Shown here piece by piece: positions 43,827-52,200 of a stretch of DNA of 64,000 nucleotides. The position numbers and the translations under genes were made by a program. Positions within the stretch are counted from its first letter, which is position 1; each line of letters opens with the position of its first letter. Source of the DNA: Desulfovibrio gilichinskyi (GTDB taxonomy: Bacteria > Desulfobacterota > Desulfovibrionia > Desulfovibrionales > Desulfovibrionaceae); contig NZ_FWZU01000003.1 of the NCBI RefSeq assembly GCF_900177375.1, positions 248,001-312,000 of the forward strand. The letters run 5' to 3'. Under the pieces are notes generated by a model. It made no database searches. It was not told the DNA's origin and saw nothing but the letters and a program-made list of their open reading frames with translations.

Positions 43827-44855
43827 TTAATCGTGACTATCTTCAAAAACACCATTTGCTTGGCATCCGCAGTACTTGCACATGCCGTTTTCCACCCCTA
43901 AATTATCCAAAGAAAATCCAAACCTACGTATAATTTCTGTATTGCAGGACGGACAGAAGGTTGAAGAACCGTCATTTTCTGGAACGTTGCCTACATATAC
44001 ATATTTAAGTCCGGCATCGGTTCCGGCTTGTCTGGCAAGATTCAGCGATTTCATGGGCGTAACCGGACAATCCTGCATCATATAGTCAGGGTGAAAGCGG
44101 GAGATGTGCCACGGGACTTCTTCGCCAAGTTCAGTGGCAATGAATTTTGCTAATTGTCGCAGCTCGGGCATATCATCATTCTTACCGGGAATAAGCAGGG
44201 TTGTTACTTCCAGCCACCAGCCGAACTTTTTAATATGCTTAAGTGTTTCAAGCACAGGGTTTAATCTGCCTTTGCATATATCTTCATAGAACGTGTCATT
44301 AAAGCTTTTAAGGTCGATGTTGGCCGCATCAATCAGTGGAGCAAGTTCTTTAAGACATTCAGGACTCTGAAATCCATTTGAAACCATGATGTTTTTTAGA
44401 CCGTTGTCGTGGGCAAGCCTTGCGGTGTCCTGCATCAGTTCAAAGAAAATTGTCGGCTCGGAATAAGTGTAGGATATGGATTTGCACTCATGGGCTATGG
44501 CTAGCTCCACAAGTATTTCCGGTGTTACTTTTTGTCCTGTTATTTCACGGCCTGATTTCGGGTGCTGTGACAGAGTGGCATTCTGGCAGAATTCGCAACC
44601 GAAGTTACATCCTTGCGTTCCTAATGAAAATGTTTTGGTTCCGGGCAGGAAGTGGTAGAGCGGTTTTTTTTCGACAGGATCAACGTTGATAGCCGCAACC
44701 AGATCATAGGTTTTGGTCATAAGCGATCCGTCAATGTTCTGCCTGACTCCGCATACTCCGTGCTGGCCTGATTCAATAATACAAAAGTGATTACAAAGGC
44801 GACACTGGACTTTGCCGTCTTTTAGATTTTCCCAAAGCCTGGCAGGATATAACAT
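43827..44855 (-). CDS. amrS: AmmeMemoRadiSam system radical SAM enzyme
   Basis: 342 residues. An N-terminal cysteine region (CRLCNHFCIIESGQHGVCGVR), then the radical SAM motif CNFGCEFC near residue 84 and the GTQGC entry typical of pyruvate-formate-lyase-activase-like AmrS. SYTYSEPTIFFE and a C-terminal zinc-ribbon-like pair (CPSC, CKYC) complete the pattern. The family is conserved but its substrate is not established; it often occurs with AmmeMemoRadiSam A and B proteins, neither of which is in this window. Followed upstream by a small exported-protein gene 12 nt away, possibly in one transcript. Confidence 0.9.
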   Translation of the reverse strand: MLYPARLWENLKDGKVQCRLCNHFCIIESGQHGVCGVRQNIDGSLMTKTYDLVAAINVDPVEKKPLYHFLPGTKTFSLGTQGCNFGCEFCQNATLSQHPKSGREITGQKVTPEILVELAIAHECKSISYTYSEPTIFFELMQDTARLAHDNGLKNIMVSNGFQSPECLKELAPLIDAANIDLKSFNDTFYEDICKGRLNPVLETLKHIKKFGWWLEVTTLLIPGKNDDMPELRQLAKFIATELGEEVPWHISRFHPDYMMQDCPVTPMKSLNLARQAGTDAGLKYVYVGNVPENDGSSTFCPSCNTEIIRRFGFSLDNLGVENGMCKYCGCQANGVFEDSHD

Positions 44856-44867
44856 TATGGTTGATCC

Positions 44868-45134
44868 TTATCTTTTGATTTCAGGAACAAAAAGAATCGG
44901 ACCAATTTCCTGTTGTTGGTTTTGGTCTTTCTTTTTCGGCTGAGTGCTTATTATTGTAGCATCCTTTCCCGACTCAATTGTAACATTACTATTCCCATCA
45001 GTTTCCGTACTGATAATGGTGTCTTCGCGGTGTTTGGCAGTATCTTTATTAATGAACTTAGTTCCTGCCAAAGCTGAGCCTGCGAAAAGAATTCCTGAAA
45101 TAATTAATCCGAATATTAAAGTTTTCTTGTACAT
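44868..45134 (-). CDS. Small exported protein of unknown function
   Basis: 88 residues from ATG 45134, with GGAG 8 nt upstream; a longer reading from 45152 is not needed. Sec signal peptide MYKKTLIFGLIISGILFAGSALA, then a hydrophilic Thr/Asn/Gln-rich mature part of about 65 residues (KHREDTIISTETDGNSNVTIESG) without cysteines. It lies directly upstream of amrS and may be cotranscribed. No family recognised. Confidence 0.7.
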   Translation of the reverse strand: MYKKTLIFGLIISGILFAGSALAGTKFINKDTAKHREDTIISTETDGNSNVTIESGKDATIISTQPKKKDQNQQQEIGPILFVPEIKR

Positions 45135-45285
45135 GGTATTTCTCCGTGGCATACTGTATCAGATTGTTTAGAAAATGACACCTTCTCAGTAACTTCTAAA
45201 AGCGAACGTGCCTAACATATTAACTGTTATTATCTTTTGACTTTTTACAGCTGGGCCTTATTTGATTTTTAAGTATTGAGAATTA

Positions 45286-45388
45286 CCGATGCTTTTACGT
45301 CGGCTCTTAATGATCAATGCAAGCTGCGGTCCTAAACAGTTCAACCATCGGCAAAAGGTGCAATTATGTTCCTTGAACTCTTGCCGAT
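45286..45388 (+). ncRNA. Candidate structured leader RNA upstream of purM
   Basis: A 6-bp hairpin (45286-45291 with 45298-45303) is followed by two interleaved perfect inverted repeats: AGTTCAA (45338-45344) with TTGAACT (45373-45379), and ATCGGCAA (45347-45354) with TTGCCGAT (45381-45388). The order of the arms means the two stems either form a pseudoknot or exclude each other. It ends about 46 nt before the purM start. It lacks the CCGCCUGGGC signature I would expect of a ZTP riboswitch. Identity unknown; it could also be a DNA operator. Confidence 0.5.
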
Positions 45389-45434
45389 TTCAGCATATAC
45401 AGTCCCTTCTTAGAGATTGTTAGGAGATAAATAT

Positions 45435-46481
45435 ATGGCAAGTCGTTCAGATGCTTATAAGGCCGCCGGTGTTAATATCGAAGCGGCAAATGATTTTATA
45501 GGTCGCATTAAAGGTATGGTGGGCTCCACTTTTACCAAAGGTGTGGTCACAGACATCGGTGGTTTCGGCGGGCTTTTCAAGCTTGACCTTACCCAGATGG
45601 AAGAGCCAGTTCTTGTATCAGGAACAGACGGCGTGGGAACAAAATTAAAACTGGCTTTCGCGTTAAACAAGCACGATACAATCGGTATTGATCTCGTAGC
45701 TATGAGCGTGAATGATATACTGGTTCAGGGCGCAAAGCCTTTATTTTTCCTTGATTATTTTGCAACAGGAAAACTGGAAGTCGGCGTAGCTGAGACAGTT
45801 CTTTCCGGAATAGTTGAAGGTTGTAAAATGTCAGCATGCGCACTCCTCGGCGGAGAAACCGCAGAAATGCCCGGTTTTTATGCTGATGGCGAATATGACC
45901 TGTCCGGCTTCTGTGTCGGCATAGTTGATAACGCAAATATTGTTGATGGATCTTCCATTACATACGGTGATTCAATTATCGGTCTGGCATCGTCCGGAGT
46001 GCATTCAAACGGATATTCTCTTGTACGCAAGCTGTATGAAGAGTCCGGTCTTGCTGCGGATGATCTTCTACCCGGTACGGATGAAAAGATCGGAGATGTT
46101 CTTATCGCTCCGACTAAAATTTATGCAGACGCTGTGCGCAATATCATCCGCGAAATTGATGTTAAAGGTATGGTTCATGTTACCGGCGGCGGATTTTATG
46201 ACAACCTGCCTAGAATCCTGCCTGATCAGGTAACTGCAAACATTGATTTCGGTTCATGGGAAGTTCTTCCTGTGTTTAACTGGATGAAAGAGCAGGGTAA
46301 TCTCAGCTGGCCTGAAATGTTGCAGATTTTCAACTGCGGTATCGGCTACATCATGATTGTTAAGAAAGATAAAGAAGAAGATGTTATCAACAGACTTAAT
46401 GGCATGGACATTAAATCTTGGAAAATCGGAGAAATTGTCGCCAGAGAGGACGATTCCGAACAGGTAACTGTTAACTTCTAA
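45435..46481 (+). CDS. purM: Phosphoribosylformylglycinamidine cyclo-ligase
   Basis: 348 residues, normal for AIR synthetase. It closes the imidazole ring in step five of purine synthesis using ATP. Signatures: SGTDGVGTKLKLA near 63, ALLGGETAEMPGFY near 145, GLASSGVHSNGYSLVR near 180 and VTGGGFYDNLPRI near 255. ATG 45435 has AGGAG 9 nt upstream; a TTG at 45417 is not needed. Monocistronic, with an unusual leader and a strong terminator. Confidence 0.97.
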   Translation: MASRSDAYKAAGVNIEAANDFIGRIKGMVGSTFTKGVVTDIGGFGGLFKLDLTQMEEPVLVSGTDGVGTKLKLAFALNKHDTIGIDLVAMSVNDILVQGAKPLFFLDYFATGKLEVGVAETVLSGIVEGCKMSACALLGGETAEMPGFYADGEYDLSGFCVGIVDNANIVDGSSITYGDSIIGLASSGVHSNGYSLVRKLYEESGLAADDLLPGTDEKIGDVLIAPTKIYADAVRNIIREIDVKGMVHVTGGGFYDNLPRILPDQVTANIDFGSWEVLPVFNWMKEQGNLSWPEMLQIFNCGIGYIMIVKKDKEEDVINRLNGMDIKSWKIGEIVAREDDSEQVTVNF

Positions 46482-46504
46482 AGCTTGAATATAATCCGGA
46501 ATTA

Positions 46505-46536
46505 AAAACCCCTGAAATTTAAATTTCAGGGGTTTT
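46505..46536 (+). terminator. Terminator of purM
   Basis: A perfect 32-bp palindrome (16-bp arms AAAACCCCTGAAATTT) running into a T run, 23 nt after the purM stop codon and before the convergent ydbL-like gene. Confidence 0.94.
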
Positions 46537-46561
46537 TTGTTGGTAAAAACTTAGTGGTTAA

Positions 46562-47164
46562 TTATTTCTTCTTCCAGTTGCCGGCCCCGTCCTGAATCCA
46601 CCATCCTGCCGGAGCTTTTTTCTGCCACACTTCAGTGAATATCGTTACGACCTTTTGAATTTCACTTCCGGGAATGTTCATGGACGCGGCCACTTCTTCG
46701 TACAGCTTTTCTCTTGTCTTGTTATCCTGCGCTATAAGTCTGCGTACTTTTGCCGTTGCCGCAATGTCCATACCGTCGTTGTTTCTAAGTTCCACCAAAC
46801 CGCTTTTGTTGATGCCGATATTTCCTGATTCATAATATGGAATCAGCTGCTGGTGGTCGGTTGCAATGGTTTGCTTTAAGCCTCGTATTGCGGAATTGGA
46901 TTGTTTAAGACCTTCAATGTCAGATTCTGTAACACCCTGAGCATTTGCCTCGCAAGGCGTCATAAACGCTAAAAAATGGGCCAGTGAAGAGCTGTCTTTG
47001 CTTGTCTTCGCCGGTTGCTGAGCATCCGTTCCGTAAATATCGTCAACTATATTTTCCGCAGCTTTTTCGACCTGTGCTGCAGGAAAATAAATATTAACGG
47101 TAACACAGGCGGCAACTGCCAAAAAAGTCATCAATGATAAAACCTGAGCGGTTTTTTTAAACAT
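46562..47164 (-). CDS. DUF1318 (YdbL-like) lipoprotein
   Basis: 200 residues. Lipobox AVAAC at residue 20, so probably an outer-membrane lipoprotein. After a linker with Ser/Lys, the DUF1318 part runs from about 75 to 185 with SDIEGLKQSNSAIRGLKQTIATDHQQLIPYYESGNIGINKSGLVELRN. E. coli YdbL is shorter (about 108 residues) and is encoded with YdbH and the tiny lipoprotein YnbE. Here the N-terminal CVTVNIYFPAAQVEKAAENIV segment might replace YnbE. It is 21 nt after the ydbH-like gene. The likely role is in envelope lipid homeostasis. Confidence 0.82.
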   Translation of the reverse strand: MFKKTAQVLSLMTFLAVAACVTVNIYFPAAQVEKAAENIVDDIYGTDAQQPAKTSKDSSSLAHFLAFMTPCEANAQGVTESDIEGLKQSNSAIRGLKQTIATDHQQLIPYYESGNIGINKSGLVELRNNDGMDIAATAKVRRLIAQDNKTREKLYEEVAASMNIPGSEIQKVVTIFTEVWQKKAPAGWWIQDGAGNWKKK

Positions 47165-47185
47165 AATTATCTCCTGTTATGGAAT

Positions 47186-49300
47186 TTAGCGCGACCCTGA
47201 AATTCTTTTCAATCTTTTTAGCATGTCAGAAAAACTGATAAGATTTTTAGGGTTGCTGTTGATAACATTTATACCGAATAATAGCGGTTTCTTTATTATG
47301 TACTCGATTCCGTCCTCTCTTATCAAGCCCCGTATTATAAACAAATCGTGATCCAGAGTACATTCAAGACCTATTCCGTCATAGCTGAATTCTTTGAAAA
47401 ACTCTGAAAACATGCCGACGCCGACCCCTGTAAGTCCTGATCCGGTTCCGATGACGGACAAAGTATTCACAGCTTTGAGACTGATGGCCTGATTTGAATC
47501 AGGATCAGGAATGGTAATAATACGAAGTTTAAATTTTGCAGGCTGATCATAAGCGATTACGAGATCTTTAAGATCTAGGTTTATTCTGCCCGTAATCCGT
47601 CCGATATCAAGTGCTTCGCTGAGTGGCTGAATTTTAAGATTTCTGATTTTGAAATCAGCACCGTATTGCCGTGATTTAGCAAACGGATTATCCGCAAATA
47701 TTTCTGATATGGTAATTTTACCACCGTAAACTTCGCCGGATAAATTTCCGCTTGTGGAAAGATATTTTTTTAGAAGCCAGAATTCAAGCTTACCACCGAT
47801 TTTTCCGTCTACAGGTAGAGATGGCGGTGAAAGCGGTAACATATTTATTTCATGAGCATTCATTTTACCGTGGAGAGTGAAGTCGCTGGAAAAAGGATTC
47901 TCGACAACAAGATCGGAAAGCTGAATTGTTCCGCCTCCAAGCGGTATTGTGCTTAAGCGGTCGAAAACAGCTTTATTTGAAGAGAGAGTCAGCGGAATGT
48001 TGAAATCTGATAACGTCAGTTTATCCGTATTTAAACTGCCGATGCTGATTAAACCTTGCTGTGGATTTGCCAAGTCCTTGTCTATTTTCGGAAGCATATT
48101 TTGGTCCAGCGATGCGGAAAAAGGAAGGTTTGCTGTTATTGATTTTGAAGTAATGGAAGGGGAATTAAATTCGCCATTTGCCAGATTTATTTTTCCGGTT
48201 AAAACAGTGTTCGCTGAGTTCCCTTTAAAGCTGCATGCAACTCCGAGTGAACCGTTTGCGGAAAGTTTTCCAAGTGAAAAAGGTTCAACTGCAAAAGTTT
48301 TAAAAGGTGCAGCCAAAACCGGAATTTGAATATTTGCATTGCCGGAATAAGCAAATGTTTTTTCAGTTTTTTTAATAAGTGCTGTTGCTGCTAAATTTCC
48401 CATTCCTGCCCACTGTGTATCTATTTGCGAAGATATTTTTCCTGATTTATCAGCCATGGTTGAAAGCAGGGTTGCTTTCAGTGGATGCTTATTCATATTT
48501 AAATATACAGTGTTGAAAAGTGCTTCACCTGAATCAATTTGTAAGGCTGCCTTTATTTGCGATTTGCCGATCGGGGCAGAACCTTCTAGTGATCCTGAAA
48601 ACTTGTCTATTAAATATAATCCGTCAGGCGAGGCCACGGAAAGTTCTTTAAAATCAAGCAGAGCTATGGATTCCGGGGTAGAGTTGATTTTGCGCAGTAT
48701 AAGTGAAAGATCAACTTGTCCTTGTTTTTCCCAGTCCGTTCCGACTCCTTTGAGAAACTTAGCCGCTATGATTTGCAGCAGCGGAAGCGGGTCGATGATC
48801 TTTAACGAAAGAGTTCCATCAGAGTCAGGTAAGTAATTTAAGTCTGTGTTTATGAGCGGAAGGTTGCCGACTGCGATAGATAAATTTTTAAACTCAGCAG
48901 CCCCTGTTCCGGTGATGAATCTACCGCTTCCTTTAATTGAAATGTCGGGATTTAGAATTTCGAGTGCGGGTACGCTTATTCCAAGTTTGGTAATCCTAAT
49001 CTGTGAATCATTAAAGTAAACACTTCCATCGCCTAAACGGATATCCGTGATAATTTTAATTTTTCCGACTTTCAGCGGACTTTTTTCCGCTACAAACTCA
49101 CCGCTGAACCGGAAATTATTATTTTTAACATGCTCTAGATTGCCTGTTAAAATACCGGATAGACCCGCTTGCACCATATTCACTGCGAACTGCCAATGAA
49201 CGCCGAATGTGCGTAATTTATCGGCATAAGCATTGTTTGGTAAGGCTGTTGCCATCACCAGTAGTGCGACGATTATCAGTGGTAGTAGGCGGCGGTTCAT
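47186..49300 (-). CDS. YdbH-like AsmA-family envelope protein
   Basis: 704 residues. Signal peptide to about 26, then long repeating beta-rich sequence typical of AsmA/TamB-like bridge proteins (repeated hydrophobic strands with LSGEVYGGKITISEI, FKIRNLKIQPLSEALDIGRITGRI). In E. coli, YdbH with TamB and YhdP supports phospholipid movement between the membranes. The next gene encodes a DUF1318 lipoprotein as in E. coli ydbH-ynbE-ydbL. It is shorter than E. coli YdbH (879). Moderate certainty on family, lower on function. Confidence 0.75.
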   Translation of the reverse strand: MNRRLLPLIIVALLVMATALPNNAYADKLRTFGVHWQFAVNMVQAGLSGILTGNLEHVKNNNFRFSGEFVAEKSPLKVGKIKIITDIRLGDGSVYFNDSQIRITKLGISVPALEILNPDISIKGSGRFITGTGAAEFKNLSIAVGNLPLINTDLNYLPDSDGTLSLKIIDPLPLLQIIAAKFLKGVGTDWEKQGQVDLSLILRKINSTPESIALLDFKELSVASPDGLYLIDKFSGSLEGSAPIGKSQIKAALQIDSGEALFNTVYLNMNKHPLKATLLSTMADKSGKISSQIDTQWAGMGNLAATALIKKTEKTFAYSGNANIQIPVLAAPFKTFAVEPFSLGKLSANGSLGVACSFKGNSANTVLTGKINLANGEFNSPSITSKSITANLPFSASLDQNMLPKIDKDLANPQQGLISIGSLNTDKLTLSDFNIPLTLSSNKAVFDRLSTIPLGGGTIQLSDLVVENPFSSDFTLHGKMNAHEINMLPLSPPSLPVDGKIGGKLEFWLLKKYLSTSGNLSGEVYGGKITISEIFADNPFAKSRQYGADFKIRNLKIQPLSEALDIGRITGRINLDLKDLVIAYDQPAKFKLRIITIPDPDSNQAISLKAVNTLSVIGTGSGLTGVGVGMFSEFFKEFSYDGIGLECTLDHDLFIIRGLIREDGIEYIIKKPLLFGINVINSNPKNLISFSDMLKRLKRISGSR

Positions 49301-49410
49301 TTATCTCTTATACACTTCAGCTGGATTAGTGGAAAGGGACGCAGCGTCAGATTCGATGATTAATTTTTGACTGAACAAAAATTAATTTAACAAGTTTTTA
49401 ATAATTAAGA

Positions 49411-49443
49411 AGCCGTCAAAAAACGATTTGTCTTTTGACGGCT
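49411..49443 (-). terminator. Terminator of the radical SAM transcript
   Basis: An 11-bp perfect stem AGCCGTCAAAA/TTTTGACGGCT with an 11-nt loop, 33 nt after the radical SAM gene. The minus-strand tail TCTTAATTATT is only moderately T-rich. Confidence 0.75.
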
Positions 49444-49475
49444 GGTATGTCCGGAGAATTGATTTTTTTAAGAGT

Positions 49476-50744
49476 TTACGATTCGCCAAGATATGGATTG
49501 AAGTAGCCGAAGCCGATCCAAGGGCATTCTGTCTGAACTCTTTTGCGGAAGTTGATGAATCCCATGGATGGGCCGAAATCGTATCCTTCAACCAGTTCCA
49601 TATAAAGGTCCGGGTCGATGTTCAGATTGCGAAGCTGAATAAAGTCCAGTTTTGATTCGGTGGCGACTTTAATAAGCGCAGTTACTTCATTCTCAGTGTC
49701 ATTTACGCCCGGGAAAAACAGGTAGTTGAGCGAGACATGAAGTCCAAGCTCTTTTGCTGTCTTGATGGTAGCGATGACATCCTCAAACTTATACCCCTTG
49801 GGGTTGTAATATGCGTTGTATACAGGTTCAAGGAAGCTGTTCATACTTACTCTGATAGATGTAAGTCCCGCTTCGCGCAGAGGCTTCATTGTCGCTGTTA
49901 AGGAGCCGTTGGTGTTTATATTAACAGTTCCTTTGCCGCCTTCGCTGCGATATTTCTGTACAGCTTCGCAAATCAGTTTTGCTTCAGTCAGCGGTTCGCC
50001 TTCACAGCCCTGCCCGAAAGAGAAAATAGGTTTTTGCTCACGCTTGGCGTGGTAATGCATGATTTCCGTAATTTCTTTTGCAGTAGGTGTAAATTTAATG
50101 CGTTCCTGCGTGGAAGGAAATGCGGACTCTTCCGGTTGTTCTGAAATACAACCGATACAGCGAGCATTGCAGGTTTGCGCGGTAGGAAGAGGTGCTTCAA
50201 ATCTGCCGAGGGCAAAGTTTTTTGCTGCCGGACAGCCGTAAGTAAGCGCACAGGTTGCAAGGTGTCTTACTAGGCGGTTTTCAGGCATTTCCTTCATAAC
50301 TCTTTTGGCACCGGCATCAATTTTCTGTTGCGGAATTTTAGTGAAGATCTGGCGTTTGTCTTCATCAACAACTTTGGCTGTGATCCAGAATTTACCGTTG
50401 GCGTAACCTACAGCTCCGTAAGCGAACATCGGTAAAACCGGAGCCCCTTCAGTATTTCCGTAGGCTGCAAGTCCGGTTAATGTATGGCCGGGGCATGCAA
50501 AAGCCGCTACAGCTATCCCTTCAACCTCTTCAACTTCACCTGTCTCGGAGTTGAGTCCAAGGGGAACTCTTCCTGGTAGTAAGAAAAATTCGCTGTCAGG
50601 AGGAAGCGGGATATATTCTTCCGGTTTAGGCTGAGCAAGCTCATCCCCTCTGCGGCAGATCATTTCAAATTCCGGATGGTCGAATATTTGACCGTCTTTA
50701 TCCGCGTATACAAGGAGAGGGCGCGGCTTTTTTTTAGAAGGCAT
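49476..50744 (-). CDS. Radical SAM protein of unknown substrate
   Basis: 422 residues. An N-terminal domain of about 170 residues without recognised family leads to the radical SAM motif CNARCIGC near 188-195 and a SAM-barrel with SFGQGCEGEPLTEAKLI and TVNINTNGSLTATMKPLREAGLTSIRVSMNS. Extra cysteines lie ahead of the motif (HLATCALTYGCPA). The GCEGEPL and NTNGSL segments resemble MoaA/NifB-type activases. AGGA precedes the ATG. Start is 5 nt after the end of the histidine-kinase gene, so the two are cotranscribed. Confidence 0.85.
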   Translation of the reverse strand: MPSKKKPRPLLVYADKDGQIFDHPEFEMICRRGDELAQPKPEEYIPLPPDSEFFLLPGRVPLGLNSETGEVEEVEGIAVAAFACPGHTLTGLAAYGNTEGAPVLPMFAYGAVGYANGKFWITAKVVDEDKRQIFTKIPQQKIDAGAKRVMKEMPENRLVRHLATCALTYGCPAAKNFALGRFEAPLPTAQTCNARCIGCISEQPEESAFPSTQERIKFTPTAKEITEIMHYHAKREQKPIFSFGQGCEGEPLTEAKLICEAVQKYRSEGGKGTVNINTNGSLTATMKPLREAGLTSIRVSMNSFLEPVYNAYYNPKGYKFEDVIATIKTAKELGLHVSLNYLFFPGVNDTENEVTALIKVATESKLDFIQLRNLNIDPDLYMELVEGYDFGPSMGFINFRKRVQTECPWIGFGYFNPYLGES

Positions 50745-50748
50745 TAAA

Positions 50749-52176
50749 TTAATTCCTGTTCAAATTTTCAGAAGGTTTTGGGAGAGTTGTGATCAGAGAT
50801 GTTCCCTGATTCCAAGAACTTGTAAAAGAGATATCTCCGCCCGAGACTTTAGCGATGAGTTTTGCGCTATATGTGCCGAGCCCTGTTCCATTTCGCTTGC
50901 CGTGGGTTGCATAACGATCAAAAAAGCTGTTTTTAATAGAGTTCGGCACTTCACCTAAATTATGAATTTCTGTGATTATTGACTGCTCAGTGTCGCTAAG
51001 GCGGACTGTTATTGTCGAACATTCAGGAGCTGCTTCAGCAGCGTTCTTAACCAAATTGGAGAACATGGTTATAATCAGAGAAGCTTCACCATAGCAAACA
51101 AGCGGGCATTCGTCCTGAATAGGTTCATCCTCTAAAAAACATTGAATTTCAAGTTCTTTTTCTTCAACCAACTGACTCACATCACCTATAGCGGCTGTGA
51201 TTGCTCCAAAAAGATTGAATGGGTGTGAGTCTGTAACAAGGGAACCTGTTTCAAGTCTGATGAGTGTTAAAGATGTATCAATCTGACGGATCATCCTTTC
51301 GCTTGTTTTACGGATAATTTCTGCAAGTTGTTTGTAATCACTATCAAGGTTTGCTTCCGTTTCGAGAATGCGTGACATACCGACAATTGTAGCTGTAGGA
51401 GATCTCAGGTCATGTCTCGCAATGCGTTCCATTTCTTCTCTGAGCTGTAGTTGTTTGCGCTGTTCTGTCACATCAACTGCCAGTAGTAAGAAAACAGAAG
51501 GAGCGACTTGTTCAAAAGTCAGATCCCAGAATTTGTCATATGCACAAACTGATTTAAGCGAATGGGTGCGGTAAGTTTTCTGATCGGTGAAAAGGTTATT
51601 GCGAACATCTTCAGGAAGAAAAGATGTAAAAGGTATGCGTGATTCTGAACCTGTAATAGGTAAAATTTCAAGAGCCGCTTTATTTGCTAAAATTGTTTCA
51701 CCGTTGCAGGCGCAAACTAAAATAGCGGGAAACGGAAGCCCTTGAAGAATCAAATCGTAGAGTTTTGAGTTCTGGGCGGATTGTTTATTACGGATGATCG
51801 CTTTATGAAATTCAGATATTTTTGAAATGATACTTTCTGTTGTTGCCGTGGATGATATAAACGAGACATTATGAAAATCAAAAAAATTTTCGAATGATTC
51901 AGGGTTATTGATATCGATAACAAAGAGAGCTTCCGCATCAGGATTAATTTCGCGGATAGATGAGAAGGTATTGTAAGCATTTTCAAAATTTGAGAATATT
52001 ATCAGGTCAGGCTGCTGGCTGGCGTATACAAAAAGGGTCTCATGTGGAATTTTAGTAATAGAAATTGAATGACCGAGGTTATGAAGTTCAAGCATTACAG
52101 AATGCAGTAGCGGACTATTCCCGGTGATAAGTATGTTCAGTCTTTTCCGGTACTCGTCATAACAATCTTCTCTCAT
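50749..52176 (-). CDS. Histidine kinase with degenerate N-terminal receiver
   Basis: 475 residues, no membrane helix. Residues 12-125 have the length and hydrophobic pattern of a receiver, but the acidic pair is ILITGN and the acceptor position reads IIFSN, so it cannot be phosphorylated normally. A PAS-like domain (about 140-235) follows, then HisKA with H255 in RIARHDLRSP and HATPase with NLVKNAAEAA and GTGLGTYSAKLI. It may be a pseudoreceiver controlled by protein contacts. GGAGGA precedes the ATG. Between EAL-HDOD and radical SAM genes on one likely transcript. Confidence 0.85.
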   Translation of the reverse strand: MREDCYDEYRKRLNILITGNSPLLHSVMLELHNLGHSISITKIPHETLFVYASQQPDLIIFSNFENAYNTFSSIREINPDAEALFVIDINNPESFENFFDFHNVSFISSTATTESIISKISEFHKAIIRNKQSAQNSKLYDLILQGLPFPAILVCACNGETILANKAALEILPITGSESRIPFTSFLPEDVRNNLFTDQKTYRTHSLKSVCAYDKFWDLTFEQVAPSVFLLLAVDVTEQRKQLQLREEMERIARHDLRSPTATIVGMSRILETEANLDSDYKQLAEIIRKTSERMIRQIDTSLTLIRLETGSLVTDSHPFNLFGAITAAIGDVSQLVEEKELEIQCFLEDEPIQDECPLVCYGEASLIITMFSNLVKNAAEAAPECSTITVRLSDTEQSIITEIHNLGEVPNSIKNSFFDRYATHGKRNGTGLGTYSAKLIAKVSGGDISFTSSWNQGTSLITTLPKPSENLNRN

Positions 52177-52200
52177 ATTTCCTCCAATTTTCTAAACTGA

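Noticed and set aside
45338-45388. ZTP (pfl) riboswitch upstream of purM
   Set aside because: Gene context fits, but the conserved CCGCCUGGGC segment is absent and the arm order differs, so I list it only as an unknown structured leader.
47949-48836. Two 126-codon plus-strand ORFs inside the ydbH-like gene
   Set aside because: Antisense shadows of a continuous 704-codon reading frame.
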